Assembly: GCA_964406035.1 (NCBI GenBank)
Contig: CAYOQB010000001.1
Span: 1-64,000 of the forward strand
DNA length: 64,000 bases
Source of the DNA: JAIEPW01 sp964406035
GTDB lineage: Bacteria > Acidobacteriota > Terriglobia > Bryobacterales > Bryobacteraceae
Direction of reading: 5' to 3'
Numbering within the stretch: the stretch's first letter is position 1; each line of letters starts with the position of its first letter. Below, piece after piece: positions 17,336 through 25,406 of this stretch. Position numbers and translations under genes: made by a program. Under the pieces are notes generated by a model that worked only from the letters and a program-made list of their open reading frames with translations, was not told the DNA's origin and ran no database searches.

Positions 17336-17851
17336 TCACACGCGGTTCGCGCTGCGTGAGGGCTTGCCCTTGCCCGCGGCCTGCTCCTTGCCGAACGCTC
17401 CGGCGACCTTCGACTGCGCCGGCATTGTGTCGAAGTTGTTGCGGACCGCTTCCATCTTCTGCGCCGAGGATTTCTTGCCCTTCTTGCTGGAGACGCCCTG
17501 GCGGCCGTTCGAATCGGGGCTCGCCTGGCTGTCCAGATCGTTTTCCGCGGTCAGCGGATCGTTGCGTTTCTCGGTGACCTTGGTGTTCGTGGTCCGGGCG
17601 GCGCCGTTGGCCTTGGCGGCGGATTTCGGAGCGGCCGAGCCGGTTTTCTTCAGGCGCTCCTCGGCAGCCTTGGAGCGGCTGCCTTTGCCGCGCGGCGTTC
17701 CGGGGTCCTTGGGTCCGGTATCGGTGCGGCGCTCCCGCACCTGTGCTTCCGTATACTGCTGCTTCTCCACGTGGTGAATCACATCCTGGCCCATGGGATC
17801 GCGGCCGCGGAGCTTGTAGTGGTCGGGGTTCACTAAGATTTTCTTGCTCAT
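17336..17851 (-). CDS. Basic low-complexity hypothetical protein
   Basis: 171 residues from ATG 17851 (MSKKILVNPDHYKLRGRDPM). After a short folded-looking start (VIHHVEKQQYTEAQ) the chain is Lys/Arg/Ser/Ala-rich and probably disordered (GKGSRSKAAEERLKKTGSAA, SSKKGKKSSAQK). No signal peptide. It could be a nucleic-acid-binding or histone-like protein, judged from composition only. It is divergent from the OmpA-fusion gene (117 bp apart). The reading frame remains open upstream, but the ATG at 17851 begins the coding-like part. Confidence 0.65.
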   Translation of the reverse strand: MSKKILVNPDHYKLRGRDPMGQDVIHHVEKQQYTEAQVRERRTDTGPKDPGTPRGKGSRSKAAEERLKKTGSAAPKSAAKANGAARTTNTKVTEKRNDPLTAENDLDSQASPDSNGRQGVSSKKGKKSSAQKMEAVRNNFDTMPAQSKVAGAFGKEQAAGKGKPSRSANRV

Positions 17852-17968
17852 CGCCGCAGTTCCCGGCAGTCCAGTGGCCATTCGCGTGTCGGAGCGCACC
17901 ACGCGGGCAGGCTGTAAGAAGGGGCAGCAGAATTGCATCAGCAAATCCGACGAAACAAGGAGACATCC

Positions 17969-20900
17969 ATGAGAATCGCCGGATGGGCGGCAGCCCTGTA
18001 CCTGATTGGCGGGATGTTCGCGCAGACTCGCGACGCGCAACCGACCAAGGACGATTGGGAAGAAATCAACTTCGAGTTCGATTCCGCCGTTCTTTCCGAC
18101 GGTTTTCCGAGCCTGCTGCGGCTGGCGGAGCTGCTGGAGCGCAACCCGGCATACCGAGTTCGTGTGGAAGGACACGCCGATCACCTGGGCTCTCGCGCGT
18201 ACAACGAGAAGCTGGGACTGGCGCGAGCCGCGTCGGTCCGCGACTTCCTGGTGAAATATGGGGCGCGCGGTGCACAAATTACCACGGGAACGCGCGGATC
18301 GGCTGCTCCCGCGGACCCCAACGCAAAGCCGGGGTACAGCCGCACGGATGTCGCGCGGTGGAGAAACCGGCGAGTGGTGCTAACGGTCACAGACGATCAG
18401 GGCCGGGTGGTGAGCGCCGGCGGTCCGGGCGATGCCATCCGCGCGATGGCGCAAGGCGGTCCGGCGGCGGACTGTTGCAATCAAATCCTGAAGCGGCTAG
18501 ATCAACTGGACGAAATCACACGCATGTTGCGGCAGTTGGGCGAGCAGAACGCCGAGCTGCGAAAAGAAGTGGACGCGCTGCGGCAGCATCAGCAGGCGAT
18601 GGAGAGCAAGATGAGTGAGAGGGCGAAGGCAGCGCAATCGCCGCCCACACCGGGAGATCCAGGCCAGCCGGGACAGCCGGGAACGCCCGGCGCTCCCGGG
18701 CAACCAGGCACGCCGGGCGCTCCGGGGACGGCGGAACGTCAGGTCGCGGCGGACGCAGGCCAGACCGGGCGGGCGGGGCCGTCGCGATTCGCCATCGTCG
18801 CGCCCAACGTCGGCGTGGACGGCGACGGCAACCTGACCTTCAGCGGGCGCGCCCGCTACTTCGCTCCCTTCCGCGAACGCTTCGCGATTCAGGCTCAAGG
18901 CGAGTATATGTACTTCCGCAGCCAGCGCGAGGGTCAGTTCGACATCGGCCTGGTGGCGCGCCCGGCCTCGCGTTTTCAAGCAGGCTTATTCTCCAGCTTC
19001 AAGCACGTAAACCTGCGCGGCAATCAGGACGGCGGCACGCTGGGGCAGGCCTCGCTGACGCTGGACTACATCTTCCGCTTCGGGCGGATCGGCGCATTTG
19101 GATCGAAGAGCTTCCTGGATGGCGCGGTGCTGAACCGCGAGAACGCGAGGCTGGCCAACGGGCGGCGGGCGCTGAACGTGTTCACGGAACGCTACCTGGA
19201 CGTGCTGGATCAGGTGGGCATCTCTACCACCCTGAGCTTCATTCGCAATTCGTATCTGGAAGGGAACGCCGGGTATCTGCGCAGTGAGGCGGGCGCCAAC
19301 CGGGCAGGCGGAACATTGCGTTTCGTGTGGCCGGTCCGCGATCTGTTCGCGTTCACCGTGGAGGGCGGCGTCAATGAAACGCTGCTGTCGCGGCAGAACA
19401 CCGGACGAGTCGTGTTCGGATTCCAGGTTGGAAATTTCCAGCGCCCGCGCGAGTTTCTGGGGGTGGACCATCCCGTGCCGACCGATGTGCCGCGTATCCG
19501 GTATGAGTTGCGGGAGCGGACGGTACGCACCGGGAACGCGCCGCCGGTGGCCGACGCGGGGCCGGATCAATTGGGAGTGGAAGGAACTGTCACGCTGAAT
19601 GGATCGGGCTCGTACGATCCGGACGGGGATCCGATCACGTTTGAATGGGTGCAGGAGGGCGGTCCGGCCGTGCGGCTGGCGGGGGCGAACACGGCGCGTC
19701 CCAGCTTCACGGCCGCGCCCGGAGCAACCTATTCCTTCCGGCTGGCGGTTCGCGACGATCAAGGAGGCGAATCGTTCGCTCGCGTGCGGGTGACAGGGCG
19801 GGTGGAGGAGCGGGTGCGGATCGCATCGTTCTTCGCCAATCCTCCGGTGATCCGGCGGGGCGACACGGCGCAATTGAGCTGGCGGGTGGAGAACGCGACC
19901 GAGGTTCGCCTGGAGCCGGGCGGAGCGGTGGCGGCGACGGGAACCCGCGTGGTGCAGCCGGCGGAGACGACCACGTACCGGCTGATCGCGAGCAACCGCA
20001 CCAGCACGGAAACCGCGGAGGTGACCATACGGGTGGAGGAGCGTCCGGTACGCTTCCTTTCCTGCTTCGTAGCGCCCGTGAACATCAATCCGGGAGAGAG
20101 CGCGGTGATCAACTGGTCGACAGAGGGGGCGCAGAGCGTCACCATCACCGGGATCGGCGTGGTTGGTGCGAGCGGGCAACAGACGGTGACGCCCACGCAG
20201 AACACTTCCTATACGCTGACGGCGACCGGACCTGGCGGATCGGCTACTTGCGCATTGAACGTGATCGTCGGGGGCGGGGGTGCATCCGGACTGCCGCGAA
20301 TCGTACGGTTCTCGGCCTCGCCCATGACCATCAACGAAGGCGAGCAGTCTACCTTGCTGTGGCTGGTGGAAAACGCGGAGACCGTCACCATAAGCGGGTT
20401 GGGTCCGGTGGCGCAGGCGGACTCGCGCAACGTGAGTCCGGCCCAGACGACCACCTACACGCTGACGGCAACCAACCGCAACGGGACATCGACGCTGCCG
20501 GTGACGATCACGGTGACGCCGCGGCCGCGGGCGCGGATCACGTCGTTTACGGCGGACCCGCCGGAATCGCCGGCGCCACTCACGGACATCCGGCTGCGGT
20601 GTGAAGCAACGGGGGCGCGCGAGATTTTCCTGGTGGGCGTGGGACCGCTACCGCCGGGGCGCGCGCTGGTGGTGGTGCGGCCAACGGAAGATACAACCTT
20701 CGAGTGCCGCGCGGTGGGCGACGGCAGCGAGGACCGGCAGACCTTGACAGTGCGGGTCCGCCGTCCGGTGGAGCCGCCGCCGGGGCCTGCGCCCGTGGTG
20801 CGGATCAAGGGCGGTCCGGTGATTGAAACCGTGTACTGGCAGAATGAGCTGGATGCATCGGAATCGTTCAGCCCCTCCGGCAATACGCCGCTGACGTTCC

Positions 20901-21076
20901 GCTGGACGGTCCGCAACAATGCGGCCAACATCCTGCGCGGGGATACGGCGACGCCGACGGTGCAACTGCTGAACTCGAACGGGGACTATTTCTTCGATGT
21001 CACGGTGACGGACAGCCGGGGGCAGTCGTCGACAGGGACGGTGACGTTGCAGCACCGGATCGGGCGGCCGTTGTAG
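17969..21076 (+). CDS. OmpA-like / collagen-like / beta-barrel / PKD-Ig fusion surface protein
   Basis: About 1035 residues from ATG 17969 (AAGGAGA site 7 nt upstream). Order: signal peptide ~1-19; OmpA C-like peptidoglycan-binding domain ~30-145 (INFEFDSAVLSDGFPSLLRL, then VEGHADHLGSRAYNEKLGLA); coiled coil ~165-215; collagen-like Gly-Pro-X stretch ~225-255; a ~230-residue beta-barrel-like part rich in Phe/Arg/Gly strands; a PKD-like domain (VADAGPDQLGVEGTVTLNGS); four or more ~90-residue Ig-like repeats each opening like FFANPPVIRRGDTAQLSW; and a final PKD-like domain. This would tie outer membrane to peptidoglycan and display an adhesive stalk. The topology is unusual because OmpA domains are normally C-terminal. 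Confidence 0.85.
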   Translation: MRIAGWAAALYLIGGMFAQTRDAQPTKDDWEEINFEFDSAVLSDGFPSLLRLAELLERNPAYRVRVEGHADHLGSRAYNEKLGLARAASVRDFLVKYGARGAQITTGTRGSAAPADPNAKPGYSRTDVARWRNRRVVLTVTDDQGRVVSAGGPGDAIRAMAQGGPAADCCNQILKRLDQLDEITRMLRQLGEQNAELRKEVDALRQHQQAMESKMSERAKAAQSPPTPGDPGQPGQPGTPGAPGQPGTPGAPGTAERQVAADAGQTGRAGPSRFAIVAPNVGVDGDGNLTFSGRARYFAPFRERFAIQAQGEYMYFRSQREGQFDIGLVARPASRFQAGLFSSFKHVNLRGNQDGGTLGQASLTLDYIFRFGRIGAFGSKSFLDGAVLNRENARLANGRRALNVFTERYLDVLDQVGISTTLSFIRNSYLEGNAGYLRSEAGANRAGGTLRFVWPVRDLFAFTVEGGVNETLLSRQNTGRVVFGFQVGNFQRPREFLGVDHPVPTDVPRIRYELRERTVRTGNAPPVADAGPDQLGVEGTVTLNGSGSYDPDGDPITFEWVQEGGPAVRLAGANTARPSFTAAPGATYSFRLAVRDDQGGESFARVRVTGRVEERVRIASFFANPPVIRRGDTAQLSWRVENATEVRLEPGGAVAATGTRVVQPAETTTYRLIASNRTSTETAEVTIRVEERPVRFLSCFVAPVNINPGESAVINWSTEGAQSVTITGIGVVGASGQQTVTPTQNTSYTLTATGPGGSATCALNVIVGGGGASGLPRIVRFSASPMTINEGEQSTLLWLVENAETVTISGLGPVAQADSRNVSPAQTTTYTLTATNRNGTSTLPVTITVTPRPRARITSFTADPPESPAPLTDIRLRCEATGAREIFLVGVGPLPPGRALVVVRPTEDTTFECRAVGDGSEDRQTLTVRVRRPVEPPPGPAPVVRIKGGPVIETVYWQNELDASESFSPSGNTPLTFRWTVRNNAANILRGDTATPTVQLLNSNGDYFFDVTVTDSRGQSSTGTVTLQHRIGRPL

Positions 21077-21518
21077 CAGGAAATTCCAGAGGGGTTTTCA
21101 GGGTGGTGGCTGCCGGGCCTGAAGGTGTTCGTTGCCAGGACATACTCGACACTTCAGGACAAGACATCCTTGACAGTCGGGAGGAGCAGGGATGCCCTTG
21201 CAACGAACGCCTGCACCTGAACGCCCGCGCCACGTGAACGCGGTTCTACAGGTCGCACGCGCAAACTTTGCGACGCAGCCAAGTAGAACCGCCTTCAGGC
21301 CAACCCGCCCTATCTCATCCAAGGTGTCCAGGATGTCTCGGCAGTTGACACCTGAAGGCTCGGACCGTCGGAAGGCGGTGGACGAATGCCGGCACCCGTC
21401 CCTCGGGTCCGGCGCACTGTTATGGCTGGATCAAGAGGCCGGAGTTGCGCGGCGTTTTCCGCTCCGGGAAAGCGCGCGTGTGCTAGATTGAAAAATTCGC
21501 TTTCGTCTGGCGATCCAT
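21077..21518. other. 442-bp non-coding spacer upstream of the type III-A operon
   Basis: No convincing coding frame. Both overlapping short frames (21098-21322 minus, 21192-21491 plus) lack a ribosome site and normal composition. The segment holds nested inverted repeats (21116-21301), a second set around 21320-21357 related to 21152-21175 in inverted orientation, and an extended -10-like element TGCTAGATT (21481-21489) about 30 bp before csm1. No regularly spaced CRISPR repeats are seen. Confidence 0.6.
21116..21301. repeat. Nested inverted repeats (palindromic element)
   Basis: Three symmetric pairs: GGCCTGAAGG (21116-21125) with CCTTCAGGCC (21292-21301); GTTCGTTGC (21127-21135) with GCAACGAAC (21200-21208), extending imperfectly on both sides; and GCGGTTCTAC (21240-21249) with GTAGAACCGC (21283-21292), whose interior can also fold (CGCA with TGCG). 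This looks like a mobile-element or MITE-like relic or a structured RNA. Confidence 0.6.
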
Positions 21519-22955
21519 ATGTCCGTCCCCTTCTTTTTGCAGGGCAAGCTCGCAGGCATCCCGGAGTTCCTCCGCCAGGAGGAGAACTTTATCGGGCGGT
21601 CGCACTGGGTGGCGCTGCTCAGCGAGGTGCTGCCGAGGGCGGTCCTGGCGGAGCTCGGCCTCTCTACTATGCTGCTGGGATCGAGCGGCGGGGGCCAGTT
21701 TCTGGTGATCCTGCCGGAAGAGAATCTGCCAGCCGCCAACGAATTGCTGTCCCGGGCGGCGGCCGAGATCGCGCAACTGAGCGGGGGCACGCTGCGGCTG
21801 ATCTGGGCGTCCACGGAGAATCTGGGCGACTGGCTGGACATTCGCAAGCGTCTGAACGAGACGCTGCAGCAGGCGCGATCCGCGCCGCTGGCCCGGTCGG
21901 GCTGGCCGGAAGCGGAATCGGCGGAAGAGCCCGCGGCGGATCCGGAGACGTATTTCGCCGGCGAGATCCAGTGGGGAGTGCGGCAGGCGGACACGGTGGC
22001 CTGGTCGCCGGAGACACCGGGACGGGTGCTGCTGCAGGGCAAGCATCAGTGGGCGATCGGCGCGGCGGCGGACGCCATACCGTTCGCGCGTCATGCGGCG
22101 CTGGAGGACTCGGGCGAGCCGGCGACCGCCGCGGCGCTGGCCGCGCGATCGCAAGGCCGCAAGGCCTGGGGCGTGCTGCGCGGCGATGTCGACCACTTCG
22201 GCATCCGCTATCGCAAAGTCCCGAGCATCGAAGAGCATATCCAGCTTTCCATTCTGTACAAGCAGTTTTTCGCCGGCGAACTGGAAGTCCTGTGCTCCAT
22301 GCCGGAATTCTGGCGCAAGGTGACGGTGCTGTATTCGGGCGGCGACGATTTCGGAGTTTACGGATCCTGGGACGCGCTGATCCCGTTCGCGCGGGAATTG
22401 CAGCGGCTGTTTCACCGCTTCGCCGAGGAAAATCTAAAGGACTTCCCAGGACCGGAAGGCAAGACGGTGACCATGGCGCTATCGCTGGCGCCGCATGAGG
22501 ATGCGCCGCTGGCGCGGGTCTTCGAAGACGCCGGACAGCGCCTGGAGGCAGCCAAGAGCGCGGACAAGGACTGCATCTGGCTGCTGGGCCGGACCCTGGA
22601 GTGGAAGCAGTTCGGCGAGGCGGCGGAGTTGAAGGAATCCTTGGGCCGGCTGGTGGAGGAGTTCCGGGTTTCACCCGCCTATCTGGATGACATCTGCGGC
22701 ATCTATCGCGAGACGCCGGTGAAGCTGTCGCGGCGGCAGGCGAGGCGTTCCGGAGCGGAGAAACCGTGGCGTTATTACCGGCGGATCACGCGGATTCTGG
22801 AATCTCGCGGCGGCGGCAGATTCCGCGAACGGGAGTTCGAGAAAGCAAGCTCCGGCGTCATCGCCGATTTGATCGGACGCAGCGCCGGGTATTTGAAGTT
22901 GCGGCCCGCCGGCCGTGTGGCGCTAGAATGGGCGAGGTTGTCGGCCGAAAACTGA
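21519..22955 (+). CDS. csm1: Type III-A Cas10/Csm1, HD-less, GGDD intact
   Basis: 478 residues, against ~750-850 for usual Csm1. It starts directly at the first palm domain (FLQGKLAGIPEFLRQ, then RSHWVALLSEVLPRAVLAEL and LLGSSGGGQFLVILP, ~6-66). The second palm has RGDVDHFG (221-228) and YSGGDDFGVYGSW with GGDD at 274-277, the cyclic-oligoadenylate synthase motif. A helical D4-like C-terminus follows. The N-terminal HD DNase domain is absent: an in-frame TGA at 21489 closes the frame just upstream. The four-Cys zinc site is not visible either. Inference: RNA-activated cOA synthesis retained, ssDNase lost. First gene of csm1-5; its ribosome site is weak. Confidence 0.92.
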   Translation: MSVPFFLQGKLAGIPEFLRQEENFIGRSHWVALLSEVLPRAVLAELGLSTMLLGSSGGGQFLVILPEENLPAANELLSRAAAEIAQLSGGTLRLIWASTENLGDWLDIRKRLNETLQQARSAPLARSGWPEAESAEEPAADPETYFAGEIQWGVRQADTVAWSPETPGRVLLQGKHQWAIGAAADAIPFARHAALEDSGEPATAAALAARSQGRKAWGVLRGDVDHFGIRYRKVPSIEEHIQLSILYKQFFAGELEVLCSMPEFWRKVTVLYSGGDDFGVYGSWDALIPFARELQRLFHRFAEENLKDFPGPEGKTVTMALSLAPHEDAPLARVFEDAGQRLEAAKSADKDCIWLLGRTLEWKQFGEAAELKESLGRLVEEFRVSPAYLDDICGIYRETPVKLSRRQARRSGAEKPWRYYRRITRILESRGGGRFREREFEKASSGVIADLIGRSAGYLKLRPAGRVALEWARLSAEN

Positions 22956-22969
22956 CAGGAAAGACGACA

Positions 22970-23503
22970 ATGGCGGAAGAACAAAGCCAGGCATCGACCC
23001 CCAGTCCCGCGGGTCAGAATCAGGGACAGAGAAACAGCGGCGAAAAACGCGAGCGCGGGGAACGCGGGGATCGCCGGCCGGGCGGCGGACGCGATCAGCG
23101 CGACGAGCGGCGCGGCGGCGGTCCGGGGGGCAAGGGCGGCGGGGACCGGCGTCCCGAAGGTCCGCCGGAAATCGACATCGAGAAGCTGGTGGCCGACAGT
23201 TTATACCTGGACAACGCGGCGCACGCGGTGGTGGCGCGGATGCGCGATATGGATTCGGGCACCAAGAGCCAGTTGCGGCGGCTGTACAACGCGGTGCGGC
23301 GCGCGGTGCGAGCCCCGGAGAACGAGCGGCAGCACGAGTTTGTGATGTTGCGGGCGCGGCTGGCCTACACCATCGCGCGGCACTCCCTGCGCAGTCTCGA
23401 TTCGCTGGAGCGCCTGCTGCTGCAGGTGACCCGCAAGAATGATGCGCGCGGCTACGAGCGCTTCCGCGATTTGTTTGAAGCAATTGTCGCCTACAACGAG
23501 TAA
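22970..23503 (+). CDS. csm2: Csm2, small subunit of the type III-A complex
   Basis: 177 residues from ATG 22970. The C-terminal ~105 residues form the helical Csm2 core (DSGTKSQLRRLYNAVRRAVR, then LRARLAYTIARHSLRSLDSL and ARGYERFRDLFEAIVAYNE), which lines the crRNA-target duplex. The N-terminal ~70 residues are a disordered, Gly/Arg/Asp-rich extension (RPGGGRDQRDERRGGGPGGK) not usual for Csm2, which is typically ~120-140 residues. This RGG-like tail could bind RNA. It starts 14 bp after csm1, with an AGGAAAG site. Confidence 0.88.
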   Translation: MAEEQSQASTPSPAGQNQGQRNSGEKRERGERGDRRPGGGRDQRDERRGGGPGGKGGGDRRPEGPPEIDIEKLVADSLYLDNAAHAVVARMRDMDSGTKSQLRRLYNAVRRAVRAPENERQHEFVMLRARLAYTIARHSLRSLDSLERLLLQVTRKNDARGYERFRDLFEAIVAYNE

Positions 23504-23528
23504 GGCTAACCACGAATAGGAGTTTCCG

Positions 23529-24359
23529 ATGAGCACCCATACCGCTCAAACCGAGCTGAAGCTGATCGGCAAGTTGATTATCGAAGGCGAGTTGCACTGC
23601 CAGACGGGCCTGCATATCGGCGCGGGCAAGGGATCGCTCGAAATCGGCGGCGCCGACAACCCGGTGGTGAAGGATGCGTTCGGCCTGCCGTACGTTCCGG
23701 GGAGTTCGCTGCGGGGCAAGATCCGGTCCCTGCTGGAGCACGCCGACGGGCTGACCACGCCCGGAGAACTGGTGTACCTGTCCAAGCGCCGGGGTCAGGA
23801 AGTGCGAATCCATCAAAGCAGCCGTCCCGACGACGAGATCTGCCTGCTGTTCGGGCGGAATCCGGGACGCGTGGATCGCGTGCAGGGGGATGCCCTGGAA
23901 GGCGGCGCCACGCCGGCGCGGCTGACCATTTACGACGCGCCGCTGGATCCGGAGTCCATCACCGCGCAGATGCGCGAGAACCTGGACGATGAGCTGACCG
24001 AAGTGAAGAGCGAGAACGCGGTGGATCGGATCACGTCGCAGGCCAACCCGCGAACGCTGGAGCGTGTTCCCGCCGGTGCGCGGTTCAAGGTCCGGATGGT
24101 GCTGGACCTGCTCTGCCCGGAGGATCTGTCGCTTCCCGCGCGCCTGGTGGAAGGGTTGCGGCTGCTGGAGGATGACGCGCTGGGGGGCGGCGGCAGCCGG
24201 GGGTCGGGCCGCGTGCGGTTCGCCAACCTGGACGTGAAGTGGCGGGGCAAGGCGTTTTACGCGGAAGGCGCGCCGGAAACGGCGCTGGCGCAGAACGCGG
24301 ATCTCGGCACGTTCCAGACTTTGGTTCGGGAAGACCTGGCCGGCAAGCTCGGCGTCTAG
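23529..24359 (+). CDS. csm3: Csm3, RAMP backbone subunit with target-RNase site
   Basis: 276 residues of the Cas7 group. The canonical start is GELHCQTGLHIGAGKGSLEI followed by GGADNPVVKDAFGLPYVPGS and SLRGKIRSLLE. Asp43 in GGAD aligns with the catalytic Asp33 of streptococcal Csm3, so target-RNA cleavage every 6 nt is expected to be intact. The C-terminal glycine-rich loop GGGGSRGSGRVRF is present. Slightly longer than usual (about 215-250). 25 bp after csm2 with an AGGAG site. Confidence 0.93.
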   Translation: MSTHTAQTELKLIGKLIIEGELHCQTGLHIGAGKGSLEIGGADNPVVKDAFGLPYVPGSSLRGKIRSLLEHADGLTTPGELVYLSKRRGQEVRIHQSSRPDDEICLLFGRNPGRVDRVQGDALEGGATPARLTIYDAPLDPESITAQMRENLDDELTEVKSENAVDRITSQANPRTLERVPAGARFKVRMVLDLLCPEDLSLPARLVEGLRLLEDDALGGGGSRGSGRVRFANLDVKWRGKAFYAEGAPETALAQNADLGTFQTLVREDLAGKLGV

Positions 24360-24371
24360 ACAGAAGAACGA

Positions 24372-25406
24372 ATGCCCGCATTTCTTGTACGCTTGCGACC
24401 GGCCGGACCGTGGCGCATCGGGCCCGACTCGGGCGAACGCGACCGCACGGACCTGATCTATCACAGCGATTCGCTGTATTCGGCGGTGACATCGGCGATG
24501 TCGCGCCTGGGCTGGATGGATTCCTGGCTGGAGGCGACGGCGCATCGCGGGCGTGGTTCCGAGGTCCGGTTCAGTTCGGCGTTCCCGTTTCTGGGAGATC
24601 AACTGCTGGCGCCGCCGCCGCGGCACTTATGGCCGCCGCCCGCGAGCGTGAAGATCCGCTGGAAGGCTGCCCGATTTGTTCCGCTGCCGCTGATCTCGGC
24701 GCTGAATCAGGGCCAGGCGCCCGATGAAGACAAGTGGACGGTGGACGGCTGGAGCGAGTGCGTGCTTCCGGTGATTCCGCCGCCGCCTGGCGTGGTGGCG
24801 CAGCCGGTGATCGGGCCTTTCCGTTCCGCGGTGCGATCGGCCGCCGCCGTGGATCGTCTGGGCGAAGGAGTGGAAGCGCACCGCACGGCATGCCTGGAGT
24901 TCACGCCGGGCGCGGGACTATGGTTCGCGGTGGAGTTTCCCGATGAAGAAGCGCAGGGCCGCTGGGGAGATCGGGTCCGCGCGGCGCTACGTCTGCTGGC
25001 CGATTCCGGTTTTGGCGGAGAACGGTCACGGGGCTGGGGCCGGGCCGCGTCCCCGGAAATCGAGGAAGGCGACCTGGCCGGGATGCTGGGGATCGCCACG
25101 CCGGAGGAGCAGGCCGGCTATTGGATGTTGTCGCTGTTCCTACCGGCGGACGGCGAAGCCGTGGATTGGAGCCGCGGCGCCTATGAATTGACTACGCGCG
25201 GCGGCCGCGTGGAAAGCAGCGCCGGTTGGGGCGCGGCGAAGAAGGACACGCGGATGATCAGCGAAGGCTCCGTGCTGATTGCGCCGGCGCCGCCCGCCGG
25301 CACCGTTCGCGACGTATCGCCCGAAGGTTTCGCGCATCCGGTGTACCGCGCCGGATTCGCGGTTTCGATTCCCGTCGCGCTCGACGGCTCGCGGAGATCC
25401 TCATGA
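24372..25406 (+). CDS. csm4: Csm4, crRNA 5'-tag-binding RAMP (Cas5 group)
   Basis: 344 residues. N-terminal RAMP strand-turn MPAFLVRLRPAGPWRIGPDS, then YHSDSLYSAVTSAMSRLG, the usual Csm4 HSD-L motif. The C-terminal glycine loop is LLADSGFGGERSRGWGRA. Csm4 caps the crRNA 5' handle and contacts Cas10. Length normal (about 300-350). It follows csm3 by 12 bp and overlaps csm5 by 4 bp. Confidence 0.9.
   Translation: MPAFLVRLRPAGPWRIGPDSGERDRTDLIYHSDSLYSAVTSAMSRLGWMDSWLEATAHRGRGSEVRFSSAFPFLGDQLLAPPPRHLWPPPASVKIRWKAARFVPLPLISALNQGQAPDEDKWTVDGWSECVLPVIPPPPGVVAQPVIGPFRSAVRSAAAVDRLGEGVEAHRTACLEFTPGAGLWFAVEFPDEEAQGRWGDRVRAALRLLADSGFGGERSRGWGRAASPEIEEGDLAGMLGIATPEEQAGYWMLSLFLPADGEAVDWSRGAYELTTRGGRVESSAGWGAAKKDTRMISEGSVLIAPAPPAGTVRDVSPEGFAHPVYRAGFAVSIPVALDGSRRSS

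Noticed and set aside
21098..21322. A 74-residue cysteine-containing frame on the minus strand in the csm1 upstream spacer
   Set aside because: No ribosome site, overlaps the palindromic repeats, and composition is not protein-like.
21077..21518. Possible CRISPR array next to the csm operon
   Set aside because: The repeats are inverted and irregularly spaced; no 28-37-bp direct repeat with constant spacers is present.
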